Part shown: positions 28,142-36,514 of the stretch, piece after piece
Position numbering within the stretch: the stretch's first letter is position 1
How the letters are laid out: every line of letters starts with the position of its first letter
Assembly (NCBI RefSeq): GCF_021390245.1
Contig: NZ_JAJUXH010000012.1
Coordinates: forward strand, 124,001 to 188,000
DNA length: 64,000 nucleotides
Source: Dyadobacter sp. CY323
GTDB taxonomy: Bacteria > Bacteroidota > Bacteroidia > Cytophagales > Spirosomataceae
Direction of reading: 5' to 3'
The notes under the pieces: generated by a model
Seen by the model: the letters and a program-made list of their open reading frames with translations, nothing else
Told to the model about the DNA's origin: nothing
Database searches by the model: none
Program-made: the position numbers and the translations under genes

Positions 28142-30430
28142 ATGCGAATCTTACTTACACTTTTAATAATCGCGTTTACCTCCGCTGCCCGCGCACAAAG
28201 TCCGCAGGCTCCCGTGTTACTTCGCACCGATCTTTTGCTGCATTCCGATAGGGTGTGGCAAAACGGGTTCCTGACTAATCTGACATTACCGCAGGCGGAT
28301 TCAACCGCATTCAATGGGCAACTCGCGCTCATCCGCAGCCAGTATCCTTCATTCAGCTGGGTACTCGCGGATACCGTCGCTAGTTACCGCCAGACTGCGT
28401 ATCAGATCGTTTTGTCATCTGTTGGAAAAAATAAAGGAGCAGGCCAGGTAAATGTGTGGGATTCCGGCAAGGTGAAAAGCAGGCAAAACACATGCATTTT
28501 ACCAAAAGAAAAAGCATTGCAGCCCGGCCGGATCTATTACTGGAAAGTGAAAGTATGGGACCAGAACGAAGCCGAAAGTCCCTTTTCTCTTGCAAAAGCA
28601 TTTCAAACTGCGGATAGTCTCAAAGCGTACGAACCTCCTTTTTCACCGCTGGTCAAAGCATATCAGCAGCCGGTAAATGAAAAAGCATTTGGTAATAAAA
28701 ATAGTGTCTACGATTTCGGAAAAGATGCTTTTTCACAACTGGTAATCTCCATTCTAGCTGGTAATGAGCAGGATACCGTCTGGGTGCATTTCGGGGAGGC
28801 CGTTACACCCGACGGGCATGTCGACAGAAAGCCAGCAGGAACACTACGTTACCGGCGGATTCCACTCGTGCTTCAACAAGGTACCGGCCAGTACCAGGTA
28901 CACTTTCCCGCCGACAAACGTAATACCGGCCCGAAAGCGATCCTGATGCCGGATTACATCGGCGAAGTGCTGCCATTTCGCTATGCGGAGCTGGAATTGC
29001 CCAATCAAAAAGTCAAAGTCGGTCAGGTTTCGCGGCTTACGGTTACGTACAGCTTCGACGATCAGGCATCTCATTTCACGAGCTCGGATACGACGCTCAA
29101 CCGCATTTGGGACTTGTGTAAATATTCGATCAAGGCCACGACTTTCAGTGGATATTATGTGGATGGAGACCGCGAGAGGATTCCTTATGAGGCCGATGCT
29201 TACATCAATCAGCTTTCGCATTATGCCACCGATGTGGAGTACAATATGGCAAAACGTTCGCTGGATTACCTCGTGTACCACGCCACCTGGCCGACGGAAT
29301 GGTCACTGCAGAACCTGCTCATCGCCTGGTACGATTACCTGTATTCCGGGGATATCCGTACCGCCCGTGCGCTTTATCCTGAACTGAAAGCCAAAGTACT
29401 GCTGGCGCTCGCGCGCCCGGACGGATTGATCAGCACCCGCACAGGAAAGCAAACCTCGGAATTTACCAAATCCATCCATTTCGAAACGTTCGACGGAAAG
29501 GCTACTTTACAGGATATCGTCGACTGGCCGCAAAAAGGGGTTTTGGGATTAGGGAAAAAGGAAGCCGGGGAAACGGACGGTTTTGTTTTCACGGATTACA
29601 ACGCGGTAGTGAATGCATTTCATTATCAGGCACTGCTTTATTTAGGTGAAATCGCCTCCGTAATTGATGAAAAACAAGATGCGGCAGTGTATCAGAAGGC
29701 AGCTCAAAAAGTTAAAACTGCATTTCAAAAAACCTTTATCGATCCGAAAACCGGCCTGATCAGAGACGGCGAGGGCACGGATCATTCGTCCCTGCATGCC
29801 AATATGATGGCGCTTGCATTCGGGCTAGTCCCTGAAAAATTGCAGCAGAAAGTACTGGACCACATTCGTTCTCGGGGAATGGCGTGCAGCGTGTACGGTT
29901 CCCAATTTTTGCTAGACGGACTTTACAATGCGCAGGAATCCGATTATGCACTTGCATTAATGACCTCGACGCAGCAACGCAGCTGGTATAATATGATCAA
30001 AACCGGCTCAACGATCACCACCGAAGCCTGGGACACCAGCTACAAGCCCAATCAGGACTGGAACCACGCCTGGGGCGCCGCACCTGCGAACATCATTGTC
30101 CGCAAACTAATGGGCATTGAACCACTCACACCGGCATTCGGGACCGTGAGCATTAAGCCGCAACCCGGCACGCTTGCGAATGCGCAATTGCAGTTAACGA
30201 CTTTGAAAGGCGTAATAAAAGTGGATTCTGAGAATACGGGGCAAAAATTCAGTTTGAAGGTGAATTTGCCTGCCAACATGGAAGGCGTGATTTACATTCC
30301 GCGCCGGTTTGCCAAAAGCAAGCTTACCTCAAACGGCCGCGCCGTGAAAGCTACGCAGGAGGGAGACTTTTACCGTATCGCGGAAGTGGGCTCGGGCAAT
30401 CATCAATGGGAAGTCGTACCAGTACCTTAA
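28142..30430 (+). CDS. GH78-like alpha-L-rhamnosidase
   Basis: The product has 762 residues with signal peptide MRILLTLLIIAFTSAARA. Early beta domains (about 20-300) are followed by an alpha/alpha-barrel catalytic domain beginning around GYYVDGDRERIPYEAD; an acidic residue in this motif is the likely general acid. WPTEWSLQNLLIAWYDYL, TEAWD and the C-terminal beta domain also fit family GH78. Such enzymes remove terminal alpha-L-rhamnose from polysaccharides or decorated oligomers. The next gene starts 12 bases after its stop. Confidence 0.87.
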   Translation: MRILLTLLIIAFTSAARAQSPQAPVLLRTDLLLHSDRVWQNGFLTNLTLPQADSTAFNGQLALIRSQYPSFSWVLADTVASYRQTAYQIVLSSVGKNKGAGQVNVWDSGKVKSRQNTCILPKEKALQPGRIYYWKVKVWDQNEAESPFSLAKAFQTADSLKAYEPPFSPLVKAYQQPVNEKAFGNKNSVYDFGKDAFSQLVISILAGNEQDTVWVHFGEAVTPDGHVDRKPAGTLRYRRIPLVLQQGTGQYQVHFPADKRNTGPKAILMPDYIGEVLPFRYAELELPNQKVKVGQVSRLTVTYSFDDQASHFTSSDTTLNRIWDLCKYSIKATTFSGYYVDGDRERIPYEADAYINQLSHYATDVEYNMAKRSLDYLVYHATWPTEWSLQNLLIAWYDYLYSGDIRTARALYPELKAKVLLALARPDGLISTRTGKQTSEFTKSIHFETFDGKATLQDIVDWPQKGVLGLGKKEAGETDGFVFTDYNAVVNAFHYQALLYLGEIASVIDEKQDAAVYQKAAQKVKTAFQKTFIDPKTGLIRDGEGTDHSSLHANMMALAFGLVPEKLQQKVLDHIRSRGMACSVYGSQFLLDGLYNAQESDYALALMTSTQQRSWYNMIKTGSTITTEAWDTSYKPNQDWNHAWGAAPANIIVRKLMGIEPLTPAFGTVSIKPQPGTLANAQLQLTTLKGVIKVDSENTGQKFSLKVNLPANMEGVIYIPRRFAKSKLTSNGRAVKATQEGDFYRIAEVGSGNHQWEVVPVP

Positions 30431-30442
30431 CTGTAACCGGGC

Positions 30443-31603
30443 ATGATAGAACTTGGGAGGCTGATTTTGTCCGGAATGCTGTTTACCGGTTTTACTATTA
30501 CAGCTGCATGGCTTGATACAGGACCGATCCGCTATTTCAACATTCCGACGGTTTCACTTCCCGGAGAAAAAACGGTTTCACACATTTTAAAATTTGACGA
30601 TGACGACGTTGCCGATACGCTTTTCGAAGTCAGGTCGGCGGAAGGTTATCCGGTAAGTTATTTTCGCAACATCCGGACCAGCGTTTGTTTTGATAATAAA
30701 TGCAGGCTGCTGGCTATTAGGCTCTACTGGAATATTACAGGACGGTATCTGGGCTATGAGGTTCCGAAAGGCGAATACCTCAGCAAAGCGGAGCATGAAC
30801 CTTTTAAAGCGGAGGAATATGCCCGGCTGCATCAGATTCTGTCTGACGAAAATTCGCCATTGCGCAGCTTTACCTATGAGGACCTTGCACCCGGAGGGAA
30901 CCAGGAAAAGGCCGGTGTCGACGGGGTCAGCTCCGCCACTTCCAAAGATGTGTTGAGCTATGTGGTGGAGGGGGCTGTGTATACCACTTATAAGATGTGG
31001 CATATTCTCTATGGAACAACTCAAACGGAAGTGATCAGGCTGACAAAGACCCATTTAAATGAAGATCTGGTTCTGAAAATTTTAAATAGCCCCGATCGTA
31101 GCGACAAGGTCTGGGCGCTCGATCAGGTCAACGGCCGATTTGAGAATGCTTCAAGAATCCCAAAAAAGATCATTGAACTGGTTGATAGCCGTGATTTTCA
31201 CCTTTCGGAACAAGCGTTGAATTCGGTTCATCCAAATGCATTCACATCCGATTCTTTGCAGCTTTTGCTTCTGGCAAAATTCAAAACCGGGAATTACAAT
31301 TTAAAGAATAGTATCGTCACTAAATGCAGGCAGGTATCAAAACTGAATGCTGCATTTAAAACGGCATTGACGAATGAGCTGCAAACCAGCCAGGGTACTT
31401 TATTTGTAAATACGCTCGAATTATTTAAAAATCCCGGGAATAACAATGCTGAAACCACGCGGGTGATCGCCAATCTAATGGGTAGTGAAAACCGTTTCAT
31501 TGCCCGCAAATCATTCGATTTCTTGAAGAAACTTGAAAATAAAAATCCACGGGTGGAAGAACTGGTGCGGCAGTATGAGGCGAAAAACGGCCTGGATAAC
31601 TGA
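30443..31603 (+). CDS. Exported SGAT/SSAT-motif protein with HEAT-like C-terminus
   Basis: The product has 386 residues with an N-terminal hydrophobic segment acting as signal or anchor. It is paralogous to the protein at 2793-3896: both have a Cys-x4-Cys pair before a LYW/IYW motif, a DSPLR/DWSPLR-like step, and an FMN_bind-like motif. Here that motif is DGVSSAT (residues 160-166), the Gly of SGAT being replaced by Ser. VVEGAVYTTYKMWHI follows, matching AVEKAVYTTHTLWHL of the paralogue. Whether FMN is attached is unknown. It ends the second enzyme block, downstream of an FAD oxidoreductase in the same run of genes. Confidence 0.72.
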   Translation: MIELGRLILSGMLFTGFTITAAWLDTGPIRYFNIPTVSLPGEKTVSHILKFDDDDVADTLFEVRSAEGYPVSYFRNIRTSVCFDNKCRLLAIRLYWNITGRYLGYEVPKGEYLSKAEHEPFKAEEYARLHQILSDENSPLRSFTYEDLAPGGNQEKAGVDGVSSATSKDVLSYVVEGAVYTTYKMWHILYGTTQTEVIRLTKTHLNEDLVLKILNSPDRSDKVWALDQVNGRFENASRIPKKIIELVDSRDFHLSEQALNSVHPNAFTSDSLQLLLLAKFKTGNYNLKNSIVTKCRQVSKLNAAFKTALTNELQTSQGTLFVNTLELFKNPGNNNAETTRVIANLMGSENRFIARKSFDFLKKLENKNPRVEELVRQYEAKNGLDN

Positions 31604-31716
31604 GGTACTTTTGAAATTCGAATACGGTCAGTTCTAACATGGATCGTTTGGCAGAAGAACAAATCGGGGAAATAATAGCGAATATTTTGTGTCGCAAACA
31701 TATTATTCCTACTTTT

Positions 31717-31730
31717 CGGGTACGTACCCG
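31717..31730. promoter_or_regulatory. 14-bp perfect palindrome, possible operator (copy 1)
   Basis: CGGGTACGTACCCG is perfectly self-complementary. It lies 136 bases before the susC start at 31853. A near-identical second copy is at 31794-31807. Two such sites upstream of a transporter operon that has no sigma/FecR pair suggest binding sites for a dimeric regulator (inference). Confidence 0.45.
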
Positions 31731-31793
31731 TTAATTTTAATAGCTTATCTATTCACCAAAACACATGTTAAACTTTAATTGCCTGTATAACAC

Positions 31794-31807
31794 CGGGTAC
31801 GTAACCG
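31794..31807. promoter_or_regulatory. 14-bp near-palindrome, possible operator (copy 2)
   Basis: CGGGTACGTAACCG differs from the palindrome at 31717-31730 by one base. The centres are 77 bases apart, roughly seven helical turns. A third dyad, CAATTGT (31813-31819) with ACAATTG (31826-31832), lies just downstream before the susC start. Confidence 0.4.
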
Positions 31808-31812
31808 AACTT

Positions 31813-31832
31813 CAATTGTTTTTTGACAATTG
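31813..31832. repeat. Inverted repeat before the STN-less susC
   Basis: CAATTGT and ACAATTG form a perfect 7-bp dyad around a six-base T-rich loop, 21 bases before the ATG at 31853. It may be a leader hairpin or an operator; no function can be assigned. Confidence 0.35.
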
Positions 31833-31852
31833 GTAACCTTAAACCTTAACAT

Positions 31853-34800
31853 ATGCTTTTCAAACTCTTCTACAAGACCACGGCAGCGTTACTGACCGTC
31901 ACGCTTTGTATGTTCGCTGAGGTCCAGGCCATTGCCCAGGACCTTCGGAATGTTCAGATTACAGTATACGACAGTACTTCTAAAACGACGCTGCCAGGCG
32001 TGAATGTTGCGATCAAAGGCACTACCCGGGGCGGAGCAACGGATGTGGATGGAAAATTGAAAATCCAGCTGGCCGGTGACGAGATCATCGTCGTATCGTT
32101 CATCGGATATGAGAAAAAAGAACTTATAGTCGGTACCAGATCGGAAATCGAGGTAATGCTCAGCGCAAGCCAGACGATGCTCGACGAGCTGGTTGTTGTG
32201 GGCTACGGAACACAGAAGCGCAGCGAGCTCACCGGAGCGGTGACTTCCATTAAAGCCGATGAAATCCAGAAAGTGCCTACCAACAGTTTTACCAGTTCGC
32301 TCCAGGGAAAAATCCCGGGGGTTTTTATTAACCAAACCAGCGGAGCGCCCGGCGGGGCTGCATCTGTCCGAATACGGGGTGTGGGGACTACCGGGGGCAA
32401 CCAGCCTTTATATGTCGTTGACGGTTTTCCGCTGGGCGGCGGCGGCATGGGTATTTCCGGAAGTTCCGATCGCATCGACGGACTTTCGATCGTGAACCCC
32501 AATGACATCGAATCGATCGAAGTGCTGAAAGACGCTGCTGCCGCGTCCATTTACGGTGCCCGCGCGGCGAATGGCGTAATTTTGATCACAACTAAAAGAG
32601 GTAAGGATGGTTCCACGCGCATTAACCTGGATGCTTACACCGGCATGCAGCAGTTATGGAGAAAACCTGATTTCCTGAATGCAACCGAATTTGCCACCTT
32701 AGCGAATGAGCTTTACACCAATTCGGGCATGACGCCGAATCCTGAATGGGCCAATCCGGCTTCTTTCGGGACCGGCACGAACTGGATCAACCAGGTATTC
32801 CGGACTGCGCCTGTTCAGAATTACGATCTCCGGATCTCCGGCGGCAGCAAGAAAATCTCAGGCGCATTGTCGCTGGGCTACCGCGACCAGGCGGGTACAT
32901 TAATAGAAACCTGGTACAAACGTTTCACCGGACGCATTACGGGTGACCTGAAAGTGAACGACAAGCTCCGTTTCGGAAGCTCACTTGCCTTTGCAATCTC
33001 ACGCGCGAAAGGTCAGCAAAACCAGGAAATGCGGATCGGGATCTTTAACCTTGCCCAGCAATTTTACCCGACACTCGGCCCGAACGATGTGGTAAATGGC
33101 TCCTCTGCCTATTATACCACGCAGGGAGACAATCCATTGCTCCGTGCAAAATCGATTGATAATCAGCTGAAAAACATGCGGATGTTCGGTAATATTTTCG
33201 GGGAATATGAAATATTGCCGGGTTTACGCTGGAAAACCAATGTGGGGCTGGATACGGATAACAACCGCGCGAGAACCTGGGAGCCGAAGGCCGAAAGAGG
33301 GCATTACCGCAACTTGCAGGCCATTTTAGGCGAAACATATTCGCAAGGCCTGAACTGGCTTCTTGAAAATACATTATCGTATTCGGTTTCCTTGGGCAGC
33401 CACAAAGTCTCGGCAGTAGCAGGACAAACGGCCCAGAAAAATACCGTCAACTGGATCGGCGTGACTGCACGTGACTTTCAGAATGAACAATTACAGGTGG
33501 TGAACGGAAGCAAGGATACGGAACGCCGAGCGACCGGAACCGGGTCCGACTATACGCTGGCTTCCTACCTGGCGCGCGTCAACTACTCCTTCAAAGACAG
33601 ATACCTGCTTTCTGCCAGCGTTCGTCGCGACGGTTCGTCCAACTTCGGCCCAAACCACAAATGGGGTAACTTCCCTTCCGTATCGGCCGGCTGGAACATT
33701 TCTGAGGAAACATTCATGAAAGATATTTCCGCGGTAAGTTCACTGAAACTGCGCGCCAGCTGGGGCCGGCTTGGAAATGATGCCATCGGTTCTTTCGGAT
33801 ATCTGAGCAGCATCCGGCTTGGGACTGTCAACGATAACTACGTACTCGGCGCAGGCCAGGCGCTCGAAATCGGTGCATCCATGTCCCGCCCCGGCAACCC
33901 CGACCTGAAATGGGAAACCAGCGAGCAAACCAACTTCGGGATCGATGGTAATTTTCTTAATGAGCGGCTGTACCTGACGGCGGATTATTATATCAAAACC
34001 ACCAAAGACATGCTCGTGAGCCTTCCTGTTTCCATCGAAGCCGGATTCCAAACGGCTCCTTCCGTCAATGGAGGAAAAGTGCGTAATAGCGGCGTGGAGC
34101 TGCTGATCGGCTATCGCGGTGAGGCCGGAGCATTTACATACGATGTGAGCGCCAACATGGCTACGCTTAAAAACGAAGTGCTCAGTCTCGGCGTGGGACA
34201 ACCGATTACCGGTCCTACCCTCAACTTTACAAGTATCAGTCCTTCCTACACGCAGGTTGGTCAATCGATCGGCTATTTCCGGGGCTATGTGGTAGAAGGA
34301 ATTTATCAAACCAATGACGAAGTAAACAAAACGCTTCAACCCAATGCGGTAGCGGGGGATTTCCGGTACCGGGATGTGAATGGGGATAACCGGCTCACCG
34401 ATGCTGACCGCGTGAACCTGGGCAGTCCGTGGCCTACATTGACCTACGGAATGAACCTGGATCTTGGTTACAAAGGCTTTGATTTAAATGTCATGCTCCA
34501 GGGCATTTCAGGAAGCGAGGTATTCCATTCAAATAAATTTGCGATTTATCCGCTCAAATATTTTGGCGGCTCGGGCGTGGTGAACGGTTCCCGGGAAGTA
34601 CTGGACCGGTGGACGCCCGGCAGTGGAAAAAACGAAATACCACGTCTTGCCTATGTCGATGCCAATGGAAACTACGCCAACAGTTCTTCATTCTACGTGG
34701 AAGACGGAGACTATATGCGGATCCGGAACATCACGCTGGGTTACAGGATCCCTCAGGATTTGCTCGCCAAAACGCGTGCATTCCAAAGTGCCCGTATTTA

Positions 34801-34948
34801 TGTGAGCGCGCAAAACCTGTTCACATTCACCAAATATTCCGGGTTTGATCCTGAGATCGGCAGCATTGATCCATTGCAATCAGGGGTGGATAATGGCGTG
34901 TACCCGCAACCGAGAACATTTATGGTCGGCGTGAGCCTTGGTTTTTAA
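31853..34948 (+). CDS. SusC/RagA family TonB-linked outer membrane protein without STN domain
   Basis: The product has 1031 residues. The signal peptide leads directly into the carboxypeptidase-regulatory-like domain (about 30-105), then DELVVVGYGTQKRSELTGAV, a plug with EVLKDAAAASIYGARAANG and a barrel ending in VSLGF. No STN domain is present and no ECF sigma/FecR pair is adjacent, so its control must differ from that of the flanking systems. A 249-base gap upstream carries palindromic sites. It begins a three-gene locus with SusD and an esterase. Confidence 0.95.
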   Translation: MLFKLFYKTTAALLTVTLCMFAEVQAIAQDLRNVQITVYDSTSKTTLPGVNVAIKGTTRGGATDVDGKLKIQLAGDEIIVVSFIGYEKKELIVGTRSEIEVMLSASQTMLDELVVVGYGTQKRSELTGAVTSIKADEIQKVPTNSFTSSLQGKIPGVFINQTSGAPGGAASVRIRGVGTTGGNQPLYVVDGFPLGGGGMGISGSSDRIDGLSIVNPNDIESIEVLKDAAAASIYGARAANGVILITTKRGKDGSTRINLDAYTGMQQLWRKPDFLNATEFATLANELYTNSGMTPNPEWANPASFGTGTNWINQVFRTAPVQNYDLRISGGSKKISGALSLGYRDQAGTLIETWYKRFTGRITGDLKVNDKLRFGSSLAFAISRAKGQQNQEMRIGIFNLAQQFYPTLGPNDVVNGSSAYYTTQGDNPLLRAKSIDNQLKNMRMFGNIFGEYEILPGLRWKTNVGLDTDNNRARTWEPKAERGHYRNLQAILGETYSQGLNWLLENTLSYSVSLGSHKVSAVAGQTAQKNTVNWIGVTARDFQNEQLQVVNGSKDTERRATGTGSDYTLASYLARVNYSFKDRYLLSASVRRDGSSNFGPNHKWGNFPSVSAGWNISEETFMKDISAVSSLKLRASWGRLGNDAIGSFGYLSSIRLGTVNDNYVLGAGQALEIGASMSRPGNPDLKWETSEQTNFGIDGNFLNERLYLTADYYIKTTKDMLVSLPVSIEAGFQTAPSVNGGKVRNSGVELLIGYRGEAGAFTYDVSANMATLKNEVLSLGVGQPITGPTLNFTSISPSYTQVGQSIGYFRGYVVEGIYQTNDEVNKTLQPNAVAGDFRYRDVNGDNRLTDADRVNLGSPWPTLTYGMNLDLGYKGFDLNVMLQGISGSEVFHSNKFAIYPLKYFGGSGVVNGSREVLDRWTPGSGKNEIPRLAYVDANGNYANSSSFYVEDGDYMRIRNITLGYRIPQDLLAKTRAFQSARIYVSAQNLFTFTKYSGFDPEIGSIDPLQSGVDNGVYPQPRTFMVGVSLGF

Positions 34949-34965
34949 TCTTAATCCTGAACAAC

Positions 34966-36486
34966 ATGAAAAAATATATCAAATACATCGGCACGTTTCT
35001 GATTGTGGCTTCGATGGCATCCTGCGGTGATAAATTCTTAACCCTTACCCCGAAGGATATTCTCACCGACGCCAACTTTTTTGTCTCAGAATCCGACGCC
35101 CAGGCTTCGCTAACCGGCATTTACGCCATTTTACAGCGCGAAGAAACGTTCAGTAATGTGCGTGATGCGGCGGATATCGAATGGGCCATGGCCGGTGATA
35201 TGTACGAAATGGACGGCAGCGCCAACCGGATCGAACTTCATTCGCTGAGCCTCCCTTCCAACAATACCATTTTGCGGGATGTTTATCAGGGAGCCTACCA
35301 GGGCATTGGCAGGGCCAATATTGTCATCGGCCGAGTATCTGCGATGGATAACATCGACCCGGCTGCAAAAGCCAGTATAATTGCCCAGGCCAAGTTCCTC
35401 AGAAGTCTGTTTTACTATCGGCTCGTAAGTTACTGGGGCGGCGTTCCATTGGTTACAGAGGAACTGAATGCAACCTCAAAACTGGACATTCCGCGGTCCC
35501 CGGCAGCAGACGTATGGGCACTGATCGAATCCGATCTGAAAGAAGCAGCTGCCACGCTTCCCGCCAGCTGGACAGGAGCGAATTTGGGACGGGTTACCCG
35601 CACCGCGGCATTGGGTTACCTTGTTAAGGCAGCATTATGGCAGCAAAAATGGGCGGATGCGGTAAAATACAGCGAGGAAATTATCGCAACCAATTCCCAC
35701 GACCTCCTCCCGAAATTCCGGGACGTGTTCCGTGAAACCAATGAAAACAACAAGGAGATCCTGTTCTCCACACAATTCCGGACATCTGTGGATGCGGAAG
35801 GCAATAGCCTGGTAAAACGTACTGCCCCGCGGGGGGCGCCTTCCGTCTATACGGGAAGCGCGGCGTGGAGTAACTTCGTGCCGCAAAAACACTGGGTGGA
35901 TGCATTCGAGAAAGATGCAGCCGGGAAGATCAGAGACAAGCGGTATTGGGATGTGATCATCGGTCCGGGCGAGGCGCACCAGGATATCAAAGATTTCGTA
36001 ATGCCAGCGCAGGTACCTGCCGGCTGGTCCCGTACCGGTTTTATAGTTACAAAATACTGGGAAGCCCCTGCACCGACCAACTCGGGCGTAAACACACCGG
36101 TGCTGCGTTTCGCGGAAGTGCTGCTGAACTATGCAGAAGCCCTCAATGAAACCGGCAAATCGGCCGAAGCCATGCAACTTGTGAACAAGATCCGCGTGCG
36201 GGCCGGTCTGGAAGCCAAGGCCACTACGCTTGGGAAGGACGCCGTACTCGATGCGATTTTCTATGAGCGGCGGATGGAATTCATTTGGGAGCCCGTCGGT
36301 GCGTTTTCAGATCTCAACCGCCGGGGAAGATTTATCTCGTTTATCAAAGCCAACAGACCTAATTTTGCAACTTTGGAGATTGATAAAAAACCCTGGCTTT
36401 CGACCGTTCCGATCCTGTTTCCAATTCCGAGAGAGGCGTGGGATAAAAACAAATCTCTTGAACAAAACCCGCATTACTCTTTTTAA
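34966..36486 (+). CDS. SusD/RagB family glycan-binding lipoprotein
   Basis: The product has 506 residues with lipoprotein signal MKKYIKYIGTFLIVASMASC (Cys20). The body contains FLRSLFYYRLVSYWGGVP, VLRFAEVLLNYAEALNE and the terminal EQNPHYSF, all typical of the family. It follows its SusC by 17 bases and precedes the esterase gene by 28 bases, so all three are likely one transcript. Confidence 0.95.
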   Translation: MKKYIKYIGTFLIVASMASCGDKFLTLTPKDILTDANFFVSESDAQASLTGIYAILQREETFSNVRDAADIEWAMAGDMYEMDGSANRIELHSLSLPSNNTILRDVYQGAYQGIGRANIVIGRVSAMDNIDPAAKASIIAQAKFLRSLFYYRLVSYWGGVPLVTEELNATSKLDIPRSPAADVWALIESDLKEAAATLPASWTGANLGRVTRTAALGYLVKAALWQQKWADAVKYSEEIIATNSHDLLPKFRDVFRETNENNKEILFSTQFRTSVDAEGNSLVKRTAPRGAPSVYTGSAAWSNFVPQKHWVDAFEKDAAGKIRDKRYWDVIIGPGEAHQDIKDFVMPAQVPAGWSRTGFIVTKYWEAPAPTNSGVNTPVLRFAEVLLNYAEALNETGKSAEAMQLVNKIRVRAGLEAKATTLGKDAVLDAIFYERRMEFIWEPVGAFSDLNRRGRFISFIKANRPNFATLEIDKKPWLSTVPILFPIPREAWDKNKSLEQNPHYSF

Positions 36487-36514
36487 CCAGCCTGTCAAAT
36501 CTTAATTCTTTGTC

